Shown in pieces: positions 7,810-14,391 of a stretch of DNA of 17,710 nucleotides (positions within the stretch are counted from its first letter, which is position 1; each line of letters opens with the position of its first letter). Under the pieces are notes generated by a model. The model was given only the letters and a program-made list of their open reading frames with translations. It ran no database searches and was not told where the DNA came from. The stretch covers positions 1 to 17,710 of the forward strand of contig DATKEH010000216.1 of assembly GCA_035546355.1 (NCBI GenBank). Direction: 5' to 3'. The position numbers and the translations under genes are program-made. Source of the DNA: DATKEH01 sp035546355. GTDB lineage: Bacteria; Acidobacteriota; Thermoanaerobaculia; Multivoradales; JAIOJS01.

Positions 7810-9202
7810 CGGCCGGTGAGGAGGGGCCGCTCCGCGTGCCCGACAGCAGGGCCTCCACGACTCGCTCCATGCGCAGCGCGCGCGAGCCCTTGACCAGCAC
7901 CACGTCCCCCTCGCCGACGAGGTCTCGCGCCCGCCCGGCCGCCGGCCCGGCCTCGGGGAATACCTCGACCGACGACCGCGGCAGACCGCTCGCCACCGCC
8001 GCGGCGGCGACCACCGGGGCATGGAGCCCGACGCACAGGAGGTGATCGCTGGTCGCGGCTGCCAGCGTGCCCACCGCAGCATGCTCCTCCTCCGAGAAAG
8101 GGCCCAACTCCAGCATGTCCCCGAGCACCGCCACTCGCCGCCGCACTCTCAGGTCCCCGAGCTCGCGCAGGGCCGCCCGCGCCGCCAGCGGAGACGAGTT
8201 GTAGGTGTCGTCGATCACCATCGCCTGCTGGCCGGTGCGGCGCAGCTGCATCCTCCCGCTCGCGGGCCGCAGCTCGGCGAGGGCCGCGGGCACGGCCTCG
8301 AGGGGCACCCCGGCGGCAATACCGACCGCGCTCGCGGCCAGCGCAGCGTAGGCGTGCGAGCGGCCCAGCACCCCGTCGAGCCGCAACCGCACACGGCTGC
8401 CTCCGTAGGCGACGACGAAGGCGATACCGGTGGGTAGCGCGTGCGTCGGGCTGGCGTCCATGATCACCGAATAATCGACCCCTCGCGGCTGCGCGTCCGG
8501 CGACGACAGACCGTAGGCGATCTGGCGGTGGGGTGTCGCCGCGGCGGCGGCGCGCAGGTGTCGGTCGTCGGCGTTGTAGACGAAGGTACCCTGCGGCCGC
8601 AGCCCCTGCAGCAGTTGGAGCTTCTCGGCCCGCTGCGCCTCGGGGCTCGCAAACCCCGCGACGTGCACCGGCACCTCGCCGAGGGCGGTGATGACGGCCA
8701 CGTCGAGATCGGCCAGTCGCACGGAGCTGGCCATCGCGCCGGGCCGGCTGATGCCGATCTCGAGCACCAGGGCCTGGGGATAGCCGCCGCCCACCGCCGC
8801 CAGCGCGGCGCCCTTGCCGACCAGCCGCAGGCCCCGCCCCACCAGCCGCGCGCGGCCGGCCCAACTCGGCCACAGCGCCGCCTCGTCGCGCCGAGGCCTG
8901 TCGCCGAGGATGGTGAGCAGCAGCGACATCTCGGCGTTGTCGCTCTCGGACGAGGCGCGGGTCACGAGCCTGCGGGACAGGACCGCCCGCGCCATTTCCT
9001 TGGCGGAGGTCTTGCCGACGGTGCCGGTGATGCCCACCACCAGCGGGCGGTGCCGGCGCAGCAGCAGCCGGGCCTGCCAGCGCAGCAACGCCACCAGGCG
9101 GCCCTTGAGGAGCTGGCGGAGAGGGGGCGATGACGGCGCCCTCTGCTGCCTGCCTGGCGGGCTGGTCCAGGGATCGACTCGTCGGTCTCCGGGGCGTGTC
9201 AC
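7805..9202 (-). CDS. Mur ligase family protein, MurF-like, lacking the UDP-binding N-terminal domain
   Basis: ATP-dependent amide ligase of the Mur family, which activates a carboxylate as acyl phosphate and joins an amine. The 465-aa product has the P-loop GITGTVGKTSAKE at 57-69, EIGISRPGAMA (148-158) matching the MurF ELGxNxPGEIA motif, a candidate carbamylated lysine K194, the linker motif DDTYNSSP (331-338), GDMLELG (361-367) and VKGSRALRMERVV (437-449). In E. coli MurF the P-loop is near residue 110, so the UDP-sugar-binding first domain is reduced to about 55 basic residues. The usual UDP-MurNAc-tripeptide substrate is therefore unlikely. The GTG start at 9202 overlaps the ATP-grasp stop as GTGA, which suggests coupled translation. 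It could be a carrier-peptide or amino-acid ligase; the real substrate is unknown. Confidence 0.85.
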   Translation of the reverse strand: MTRPGDRRVDPWTSPPGRQQRAPSSPPLRQLLKGRLVALLRWQARLLLRRHRPLVVGITGTVGKTSAKEMARAVLSRRLVTRASSESDNAEMSLLLTILGDRPRRDEAALWPSWAGRARLVGRGLRLVGKGAALAAVGGGYPQALVLEIGISRPGAMASSVRLADLDVAVITALGEVPVHVAGFASPEAQRAEKLQLLQGLRPQGTFVYNADDRHLRAAAAATPHRQIAYGLSSPDAQPRGVDYSVIMDASPTHALPTGIAFVVAYGGSRVRLRLDGVLGRSHAYAALAASAVGIAAGVPLEAVPAALAELRPASGRMQLRRTGQQAMVIDDTYNSSPLAARAALRELGDLRVRRRVAVLGDMLELGPFSEEEHAAVGTLAAATSDHLLCVGLHAPVVAAAAVASGLPRSSVEVFPEAGPAAGRARDLVGEGDVVLVKGSRALRMERVVEALLSGTRSGPSSPAV

Positions 9203-10323
9203 GAGCCCCTCGGACCGCCCCGCCGCACCCCATGCGCGCGACAGAAGCGGAGGACGCGGGGGTCTTTCAGCAACGGCGAGTGCACCTGGAGGTTGGGATC
9301 GGGATTGGCATTGCCCTCCAGGACCTTGAAGCCTCCTTCGGTGATCAGGACATCCCAGCCGACGTAGGCGATGAACGGCAGCGTCTGCATCATCGACGTC
9401 AAGCGCTCCTGGACGTCGCGCCAGCCGGGAACGAGCACGCCGCGGATCGGCGCCCCGGTTTCCGGATGCACGGCGTGTCGCACGGGGGGATCGCCGCCGA
9501 TCCGCTGCAGCGCCATGCCGATCTCCCCCGACGCGACGTGGACCGGCGCCGACAGGCCCCCGGCGGTGAAGTTGTCCACCGGCCGCGACGCCGCCACCCC
9601 CACCCGCTGGACCGCAGCGGCGACGAACGGCTCGGCGGACGCGGGATCGCGCATCATCACCACGCGCAGGGAGTTGGAGCTGTGAGGGTAGAGGCCGCAG
9701 GCGTAAGCCGCCTGGTGGACGATTTCGCTGACCAGCTGGGGTTCTGCGATTGCCGCTGCCGCCAGCCGGTCGAGGAGGCTGCGCCGCTCCAGGCGCTGGC
9801 CGTTGACGGTCCAGGCGTCGTCGCCCTCGTCGGCCGCGGGGCGGAGCATCTGGATGCCGCGGCCGAAGGCGCCTTCGACCGGCTTCACCACCAGCCCGGT
9901 GCCGCCGCCGGCTCGCTCGACGCGATCGAGGAGCCCAGGCAGAGAGTCGGTCCCGCTGCCCGGCTCGGGCAGGAAACGGCCGCGCCACAGCACCCCGTAG
10001 ACCTCCGGCAAGTGATCGCGGTGTCCCGCCAGCAGGCGATGGAGGACGAGCTTGTTCTGCAGCAGCACCGTGTAGGCGCCGTTGATGCGCGACAGCGTGC
10101 GAACCCAGTCGCGATCGGAGAGATAGGCTTCCTGCTCGGCGTTCGGAAGCCGGTAGAGCGCAACCTGCTGCGGCAGGTACCCGTGACGGTAGGCCCAGAG
10201 GAGGCCGAGCCAGCCCACCCCGCGGTCGGCGCGGCGGAGGAAGTAGCCGACCCAGCTCAGGTAGCGTTCGATATCCACCAGCCGGCCACGGACCGATGCG
10301 CCGAGGGCTTGGATTGACGGCAC
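9199..10323 (-). CDS. ATP-grasp ligase, sugar-transfer-associated type (ATPgrasp_ST-like)
   Basis: Predicted carboxylate-amine or thiol ligase using ATP, in the cytoplasm. The 374-aa product has an N-terminal helical region (1-85), then an ATP-grasp fold: nucleotide-binding K147 in LVVKPVEGAFGRGI with its glycine-rich loop, and the Mg-binding end of the fold with D324 in VGWDVLITEGG, E336 and N338 in VLEGNANPD. This pattern matches the alpha-L-glutamate-ligase-related, sugar-transfer-associated ATP-grasp family, often seen near polysaccharide or envelope genes. The GTG at 10323 was chosen as the first in-frame canonical start downstream of TATGAT; GTG at 10278 is an alternative. The frame stays open far upstream, but that part is antisense to the PP-loop gene. 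Its stop overlaps the murF-like start. Substrate unknown. Confidence 0.85.
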   Translation of the reverse strand: MPSIQALGASVRGRLVDIERYLSWVGYFLRRADRGVGWLGLLWAYRHGYLPQQVALYRLPNAEQEAYLSDRDWVRTLSRINGAYTVLLQNKLVLHRLLAGHRDHLPEVYGVLWRGRFLPEPGSGTDSLPGLLDRVERAGGGTGLVVKPVEGAFGRGIQMLRPAADEGDDAWTVNGQRLERRSLLDRLAAAAIAEPQLVSEIVHQAAYACGLYPHSSNSLRVVMMRDPASAEPFVAAAVQRVGVAASRPVDNFTAGGLSAPVHVASGEIGMALQRIGGDPPVRHAVHPETGAPIRGVLVPGWRDVQERLTSMMQTLPFIAYVGWDVLITEGGFKVLEGNANPDPNLQVHSPLLKDPRVLRFCRAHGVRRGGPRGS

Positions 10324-10410
10324 GCGGGTCGGATCCGGGGTCGATCGGCAGGGGCCGTCCAGCGGCCGCCGCAGCGGCGGTGCCGAGTCGCTGCCGGCGC
10401 CAGCCCGTAG

Positions 10411-10416
10411 ATCATA
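10411..10416 (-). promoter_or_regulatory. -10-like hexamer TATGAT for the ATP-grasp/murF-like operon
   Basis: Minus-strand TATGAT lies about 88 nt before the GTG at 10323, leaving an untranslated leader of about 80 nt. It lies 32 bp from the opposed TACAAT on the plus strand. No clear -35 is seen. Confidence 0.4.
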
Positions 10417-10448
10417 GCGGAGCGCAGCCTGGTCGCTCCGCGGCTGGC

Positions 10449-10454
10449 TACAAT
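10449..10454 (+). promoter_or_regulatory. -10-like hexamer TACAAT for the PP-loop/mini-PBP operon
   Basis: TACAAT on the plus strand would start transcription near 10461. That is upstream of the GAGGA site at 10502 and of both candidate starts of the PP-loop gene. Confidence 0.4.
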
Positions 10455-10501
10455 CTCCTACCGGTACCTGCGGCCCGACGAGAGAGTCGTCCGCCGACAC
10501 C

Positions 10502-10506
10502 GAGGA
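10502..10506 (+). promoter_or_regulatory. Shine-Dalgarno-like GAGGA pointing to a CTG start at 10513
   Basis: GAGGA is followed by 6 nt and an in-frame CTG at 10513, an ideal spacing. The canonical GTG start at 10573 has no comparable site. This supports a non-canonical start 20 codons upstream. Confidence 0.4.
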
Positions 10507-10572
10507 ACCCCTCTGCGAGTCCGGGAGCTGCACACGCGCACCACCGGGGCCGACGTCGAACGTTCGGCTAGG

Positions 10573-11763
10573 GTGTCCTCCTGGCGCGGCGGGCTCTTCG
10601 GCTTCCGCCTGTTCTATCGTCTTCCCAGGTGCCATGGGGCCTGGCTCGGTACCGGCGGCGACGCGTTCCTCGCCGCGCTGTTGATCCCGGCCATGGCGCT
10701 GCGCGAGCCCCTGTTCATCGACGGGCCGGTGTCGCGGACGCTCCTCGACAACCTGCGGCGGGCCATGGATCTGCTGGTCGCATGGAACGCCGCCAACCCG
10801 TGGATCCGGCTCCACCGCGTGCCGCTCGCCGCGGCGACGGTGGTCGCGCCGGAACCGGCGTCGGGATCGGCCTTGTTCTTCTCCGGCGGTGTCGACTCCT
10901 TCTACGCCCTGCGGCAACCGGGCTCCGCCGCGGTCCGGCACCTGGTGTTCGTTCACGGCTTCGACCTGCCCCTCGAGAGGCCGGACCTGCGCCGCTCGAT
11001 CTCGCACCGGCTGCGCCAGGCGGCCGCGGCGACTGGCAGGGATCTGGTGGAGGTGGAGACGAACTATCGCACCCTCAGCGATCCCATCGTCTCGTGGACG
11101 ATGGCGCACGGCGGCGCGCTCGCCGCGGTGGGGCACGCGCTGGCGGGTGGAGCGCGGCGCTTCGGCATCAGCGCCACCGACATCTACGGCACCGGCGCGA
11201 CCTGGGGGACCCACCCGCAGCTCGACCGTCTGTGGTCGAGCGGCGTGGTGGAGTTCGCGTCGGTGGGAGCCGAAGCGCGGCGCGGCTCGAAGCTCGCGGC
11301 GCTGCGGGACTTCGTGCCGGCCCAGGAGCATCTGCGGGTCTGCTGGAACCACACCAGCCAGGCATACAACTGCTGCCGCTGCCGTAAGTGCTTGCGCACC
11401 ATGCTGCACCTCTACATCCATGGCGCGCTGGGGCGATTCCCCACCTTCCCGCACCCGCCACCTCTCGACCTCCTGGAGCGGATGATCGAACCGCCGCACC
11501 TGTGGTTCCTGTGGGACGACCTGGCGGCCGGGCTGGAGGGGCGTGGGGAGACCGAGGTGGCGGCGCAGGTGCGGCGGATGTTGCAGCGCAGCCGCCGCCA
11601 TGGGGGTGAGCGATCCCCGCAGGGGCGCCGTGCCGCCGCCGCGCCAATCGCGGTCCTCGTCGCGCGGGGAGCGACGCGATCGCCGAGCCTGGTCTGGCTC
11701 AGGCGTCTGCACTGGCGGCTGCGTCGCCAATGGTGGGCCTTGCGCGCGGCGAGGGCGCCATGA
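10573..11763 (+). CDS. QueC-like PP-loop ATPase with C-x9-C-x2-C-x2-C zinc motif
   Basis: Predicted adenylating enzyme of the PP-loop (N-type ATP pyrophosphatase) superfamily. From GTG 10573 the product is 396 aa. The PP-loop SGGVDSF is at 104-110, and C257, C267, C270 and C273 (plus C268) form a QueC-type zinc motif. An N-terminal region of about 100 residues with the segment GDAFLAALLIPAMAL precedes the PP-loop, which QueC lacks. The C-terminal 80 residues are Arg/Ala-rich. No other queuosine gene is nearby, so a role in deazaguanine synthesis is not supported. By family logic it could turn a carboxylate into an amide or nitrile. The true start may be CTG 10513, which has a good ribosome site and plausible in-frame protein (ELHTRTTGADVERSARV). 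The stop overlaps the next gene as ATGA. Confidence 0.8.
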   Translation: MSSWRGGLFGFRLFYRLPRCHGAWLGTGGDAFLAALLIPAMALREPLFIDGPVSRTLLDNLRRAMDLLVAWNAANPWIRLHRVPLAAATVVAPEPASGSALFFSGGVDSFYALRQPGSAAVRHLVFVHGFDLPLERPDLRRSISHRLRQAAAATGRDLVEVETNYRTLSDPIVSWTMAHGGALAAVGHALAGGARRFGISATDIYGTGATWGTHPQLDRLWSSGVVEFASVGAEARRGSKLAALRDFVPAQEHLRVCWNHTSQAYNCCRCRKCLRTMLHLYIHGALGRFPTFPHPPPLDLLERMIEPPHLWFLWDDLAAGLEGRGETEVAAQVRRMLQRSRRHGGERSPQGRRAAAAPIAVLVARGATRSPSLVWLRRLHWRLRRQWWALRAARAP

Positions 11764-12824
11764 GGGCGTCGACCGCTCCCTTCGTCCTGCGACGGGCGGG
11801 TTTCGCGCCGCGCTGGGATGCGGCCCGCGCCGTCTATACCGGATGCGGCGTGGGCGGGGAGGTGGCGCTGACGCTCGAGGCGCCCCTGCAGCGCGCTGCC
11901 GAGGCGGTGCTGATGCAGGCACCGGGCATCGCCGGCGCGGTCGTGGTGCTGGAAGCCGCCAGCGGCCGCGTGCTGGTGCTCGCCGAGCGAGGCGCGGCCG
12001 CGGCCGGGTGGGGCTCGTTGGCACTGGAGCCGTTTCCCGCGGCCTCGCTCTTCAAGGTGGCGAGCGCCGCGGTGGCCCTCGAGGCGGGGCTGCGCCCCGC
12101 TAGCGTGATCCGGTACCGGGGTTGGCGGCGAGAGCGCGGGCCGACGACCGCGAGCCGGTGGCTCGACGTCCGCGGCATCACGCTGGCGCGGGCTCTCGCC
12201 TGCTCGCACAACACCGCCTTCGCCCGCTTGACTCCCTCGCCGGTGACCGCCGCCGGACTGCGCGGCTGCGCCGCGCGCCTCGGCTTCGGTCGCCAACTGC
12301 CGTTCGACGCCGCGGTCGGAGTGAGCCGGGCCGACATCGATGACGACCCCCGCGACCTGGCGGAGGCCGCGATGGGATTCGGATGCGTCACCATTTCACC
12401 CCTGCACGCGGCGGCGTGGTTCGGCGCCATCGCCGACGACGGGCGCCGCGCACGGCCGCGACTGGTCTCCTCCGGGGAGGTCGCGGGCGGCGGGGAGACG
12501 CGGGTGTTGCTCGCGGAGACGGCGCGGGACCTGAGGCAGATGTTGGCCGAGACGGTGCATCGGGGTACGGCGCGGCGGGCGTTCCGGCCGCTCCTCGGGC
12601 GGCTCCCCGCGGCGCTCGCGATCTGTGGCAAGACCGGCAGCCGCACTGCGTGGCGGGGCCGCCCGGGGATCAGCTGGTTCTCGGCCGCCCTCATCGGCGC
12701 GGGCCCCCCTCTGGGCCTGGCGTGCCTGCTCCTCGGCGATGGGTTGACGAGAGCGCCGGCGGCCGAGGTGGTGGCCCGCTGGATGGAGCTCTGCCGGCCC
12801 TGGACCCGCGACCCCGGGCGCTGA
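11760..12824 (+). CDS. Compact penicillin-binding-type transpeptidase-domain protein without membrane anchor
   Basis: Acyl-serine enzyme of the penicillin-binding/serine beta-lactamase fold. The 354-aa product starts its domain with LTLEAPLQRAAEAV, typical of PBP transpeptidase domains. It has all three active-site motifs: S96-L-F-K99 (SxxK), S149-H-N151 (SxN) and K291-T-G-S294 (KTG). Known PBPs of this class carry a membrane anchor and a non-catalytic pedestal. Here the N-terminal 45 residues show neither a signal peptide nor a hydrophobic segment, so the protein appears cytoplasmic. ATG 11760 was chosen because it overlaps the upstream stop as ATGA; an in-frame ATG at 11730 adds ten residues and no anchor. 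It is co-directional with the PP-loop gene and probably translationally coupled. Substrate unknown; it might act on a peptide made by the neighbouring ligases. Confidence 0.82.
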   Translation: MRASTAPFVLRRAGFAPRWDAARAVYTGCGVGGEVALTLEAPLQRAAEAVLMQAPGIAGAVVVLEAASGRVLVLAERGAAAAGWGSLALEPFPAASLFKVASAAVALEAGLRPASVIRYRGWRRERGPTTASRWLDVRGITLARALACSHNTAFARLTPSPVTAAGLRGCAARLGFGRQLPFDAAVGVSRADIDDDPRDLAEAAMGFGCVTISPLHAAAWFGAIADDGRRARPRLVSSGEVAGGGETRVLLAETARDLRQMLAETVHRGTARRAFRPLLGRLPAALAICGKTGSRTAWRGRPGISWFSAALIGAGPPLGLACLLLGDGLTRAPAAEVVARWMELCRPWTRDPGR

Positions 12825-12870
12825 GCGCCCGCCGCGCCGGCCCCCGGCCCCCGCCCCTCGACGCATCGCT

Positions 12871-12876
12871 TAGTAT
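12871..12876 (+). promoter_or_regulatory. -10-like hexamer TAGTAT for the M32 carboxypeptidase
   Basis: TAGTAT lies 6 nt before the ATG at 12883 with no Shine-Dalgarno between, so a leaderless mRNA is likely. It sits in the 58-bp gap after the mini-PBP gene. Confidence 0.45.
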
Positions 12877-12882
12877 CGGCCG

Positions 12883-14391
12883 ATGGAGCGACACCCTGCC
12901 CGCGAGCGCTTCGTCTCCTGCTGGCGTGAGATCCGCGCCGTGCAGTCCGCCGAGCAGGTCCTCGAGTGGGACCAGGAGACGTACATGCCGGCGGCCGGGG
13001 CCGAAGCCCGGGCGCGCACCCTGGCGACTCTGGCCGGGATCAAGCACGCCCGCCTGACGGCGCCCGAGCTGAGCGAGGCGGTGGCGACGCTGGCCAGCGA
13101 ATCCCAGGCCGAATGGCAGGCGCAGGCGCGGGAGGCCCGACGCCACATCCGCCGCGCCGCCGGCATCCCCCGGCGCCTGGCGGAGGAGCTGGCGCAGGCG
13201 GCCAGCGCCGGCCTCGCCGCCTGGGAGGAAGCGCGGCGGCAGCGCAGCTTCGCCGGCTTCGCCGCGCCGCTGGAGCGATTGGTCGGCCTCAAGAAGGAGC
13301 AGGCGGCCGCCCTGGCCGACGGCGGCAACCCCTACGACGCGCTGCTCGACGAGTTCGAGCCCGGGGCCACGGAAGTCGGCCTGCTGCCGCTCTTCGACCG
13401 CCTACGGGCGCGCCTGGTGCCGCTGGTGCAGGCGGTGGCGGAGCGTCCGCCGGTGGACGAGTCGTCGGCGCGCGGCGACTTTCCCCTCGCGGACCAGCGG
13501 GCCCTGGGAGCCTGGGTGGCGGAGCGCATCGGCTTCGACTTCACGGCCGGCAGGCTGGATCGCTCCTCCCACCCCTTCTGCCTGGGAGTCGATCGGCGCG
13601 ACGTGCGCCTCACCTGGCGTGGGCAGGAGAACGACTTCCGCCCGGCCCTGATGGGCATCCTGCACGAGGCCGGCCATGGTCTCTACGAACAGGGCTTGCC
13701 GGAGGCATGGAGCGGCACTCCGCTGGGGGAGCCGGCCTCTACCGCCATCCACGAGTCGCAGTCGCGCCTGTGGGAGAACATGGTGGGACGCGGCCGCCCT
13801 TTCTGGCGCTGGCTGCTACCCCACCTCCGGGAGCGCTTCCCGCAGCACGACGCTGCCCTCGAAGATCTGTGGCCGGCGCTGCACGCCATTCGCCCGTCGC
13901 TCATCCGCGTCGAGGCCGACGAGGCGACCTATCACCTCCACATCCTGGTGCGCTTCGAGCTCGAGAGGGCGCTCTTCGCCGGGCAGCTGGCGGTCGGCGA
14001 CCTGCCGCACGCCTGGGACGAGCTCTACGAGCGCAACCTCGGCCTCCGCCCGCGGGACGCCGCCGAGGGCGTGCTGCAGGACCTCCACTGGGCGATGGGC
14101 GCCTTCGGCTATTTCCCCACCTATACCCTCGGCACCATGGCTTCGGTGCAGCTCTTCGCCGCCGCCCGGCGCGCGCTGGGCGGCCTCGACGAGCCGTTGG
14201 CCAGCGGCGAGTTCGCGCCGCTCCTGGACTGGCTGCGCCGCGAGGTCCACACCCGTGGCGCGCTGCTCGAACCCGCCGAGCTGCTGCGCGAGGCGACCGG
14301 CGAGGCACTGTCGCCGGCGCCACTGCTCGAGTACCTCGAGGCGGTGGCCGGCGAGGTGTACGGGGTGCGCCTTCAGGGCGGGAACGAATAG
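12883..14391 (+). CDS. M32-family metallocarboxypeptidase (carboxypeptidase Taq type)
   Basis: Cytoplasmic metal-dependent carboxypeptidase that trims C-terminal residues from peptides. The 502-aa length is typical of M32. The N-terminal segment LEWDQETYMP is a family hallmark. The metal site is H261-E-A-G-H265, and the second family motif HESQSRLWENMVGR follows at 290-303, with the third ligand expected there (E291 or E297). Later family segments such as GTMASVQLFAA are present. There is no signal peptide. The ATG at 12883 is 6 nt after TAGTAT. The last 19 bp overlap the 3' end of the convergent metzincin gene. Together with the M2 peptidase and aminotransferase it fits peptide and amino-acid catabolism. 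Confidence 0.95.
   Translation: MERHPARERFVSCWREIRAVQSAEQVLEWDQETYMPAAGAEARARTLATLAGIKHARLTAPELSEAVATLASESQAEWQAQAREARRHIRRAAGIPRRLAEELAQAASAGLAAWEEARRQRSFAGFAAPLERLVGLKKEQAAALADGGNPYDALLDEFEPGATEVGLLPLFDRLRARLVPLVQAVAERPPVDESSARGDFPLADQRALGAWVAERIGFDFTAGRLDRSSHPFCLGVDRRDVRLTWRGQENDFRPALMGILHEAGHGLYEQGLPEAWSGTPLGEPASTAIHESQSRLWENMVGRGRPFWRWLLPHLRERFPQHDAALEDLWPALHAIRPSLIRVEADEATYHLHILVRFELERALFAGQLAVGDLPHAWDELYERNLGLRPRDAAEGVLQDLHWAMGAFGYFPTYTLGTMASVQLFAAARRALGGLDEPLASGEFAPLLDWLRREVHTRGALLEPAELLREATGEALSPAPLLEYLEAVAGEVYGVRLQGGNE

Larger units (their letters stand above)
10324..10572. other. Divergent intergenic region of the ligase/PP-loop cluster
   Basis: It contains two opposed -10-like hexamers (10411-10416 minus, 10449-10454 plus) and, near its right end, a Shine-Dalgarno-like GAGGA. 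The frame of the PP-loop gene stays open leftwards to a TAG near 10408. The part right of about 10513 is therefore probably coding. No tRNA, riboswitch or long repeat is seen. Confidence 0.6.

Noticed and set aside
7798..8082. Upstream extension of the acyl-CoA dehydrogenase frame
   Set aside because: It overlaps the 3' part of the murF-like gene out of frame, and the ATG at 7797 gives a natural family N-terminus.
10573..11763. Queuosine biosynthesis operon
   Set aside because: Only a QueC-like PP-loop gene is present, with an unusual extra domain; no QueD, QueE, QueF or tRNA-modification gene is nearby.
10324..12024. Upstream extension of the ATP-grasp frame (941 codons in all)
   Set aside because: The added part is antisense to the PP-loop gene and low-complexity; the ATP-grasp domain begins after the GTG at 10323.
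7805..12824. Anti-phage defence system
   Set aside because: No nuclease, effector, sensor or mobile-element context is seen; the enzymes point to biosynthesis.
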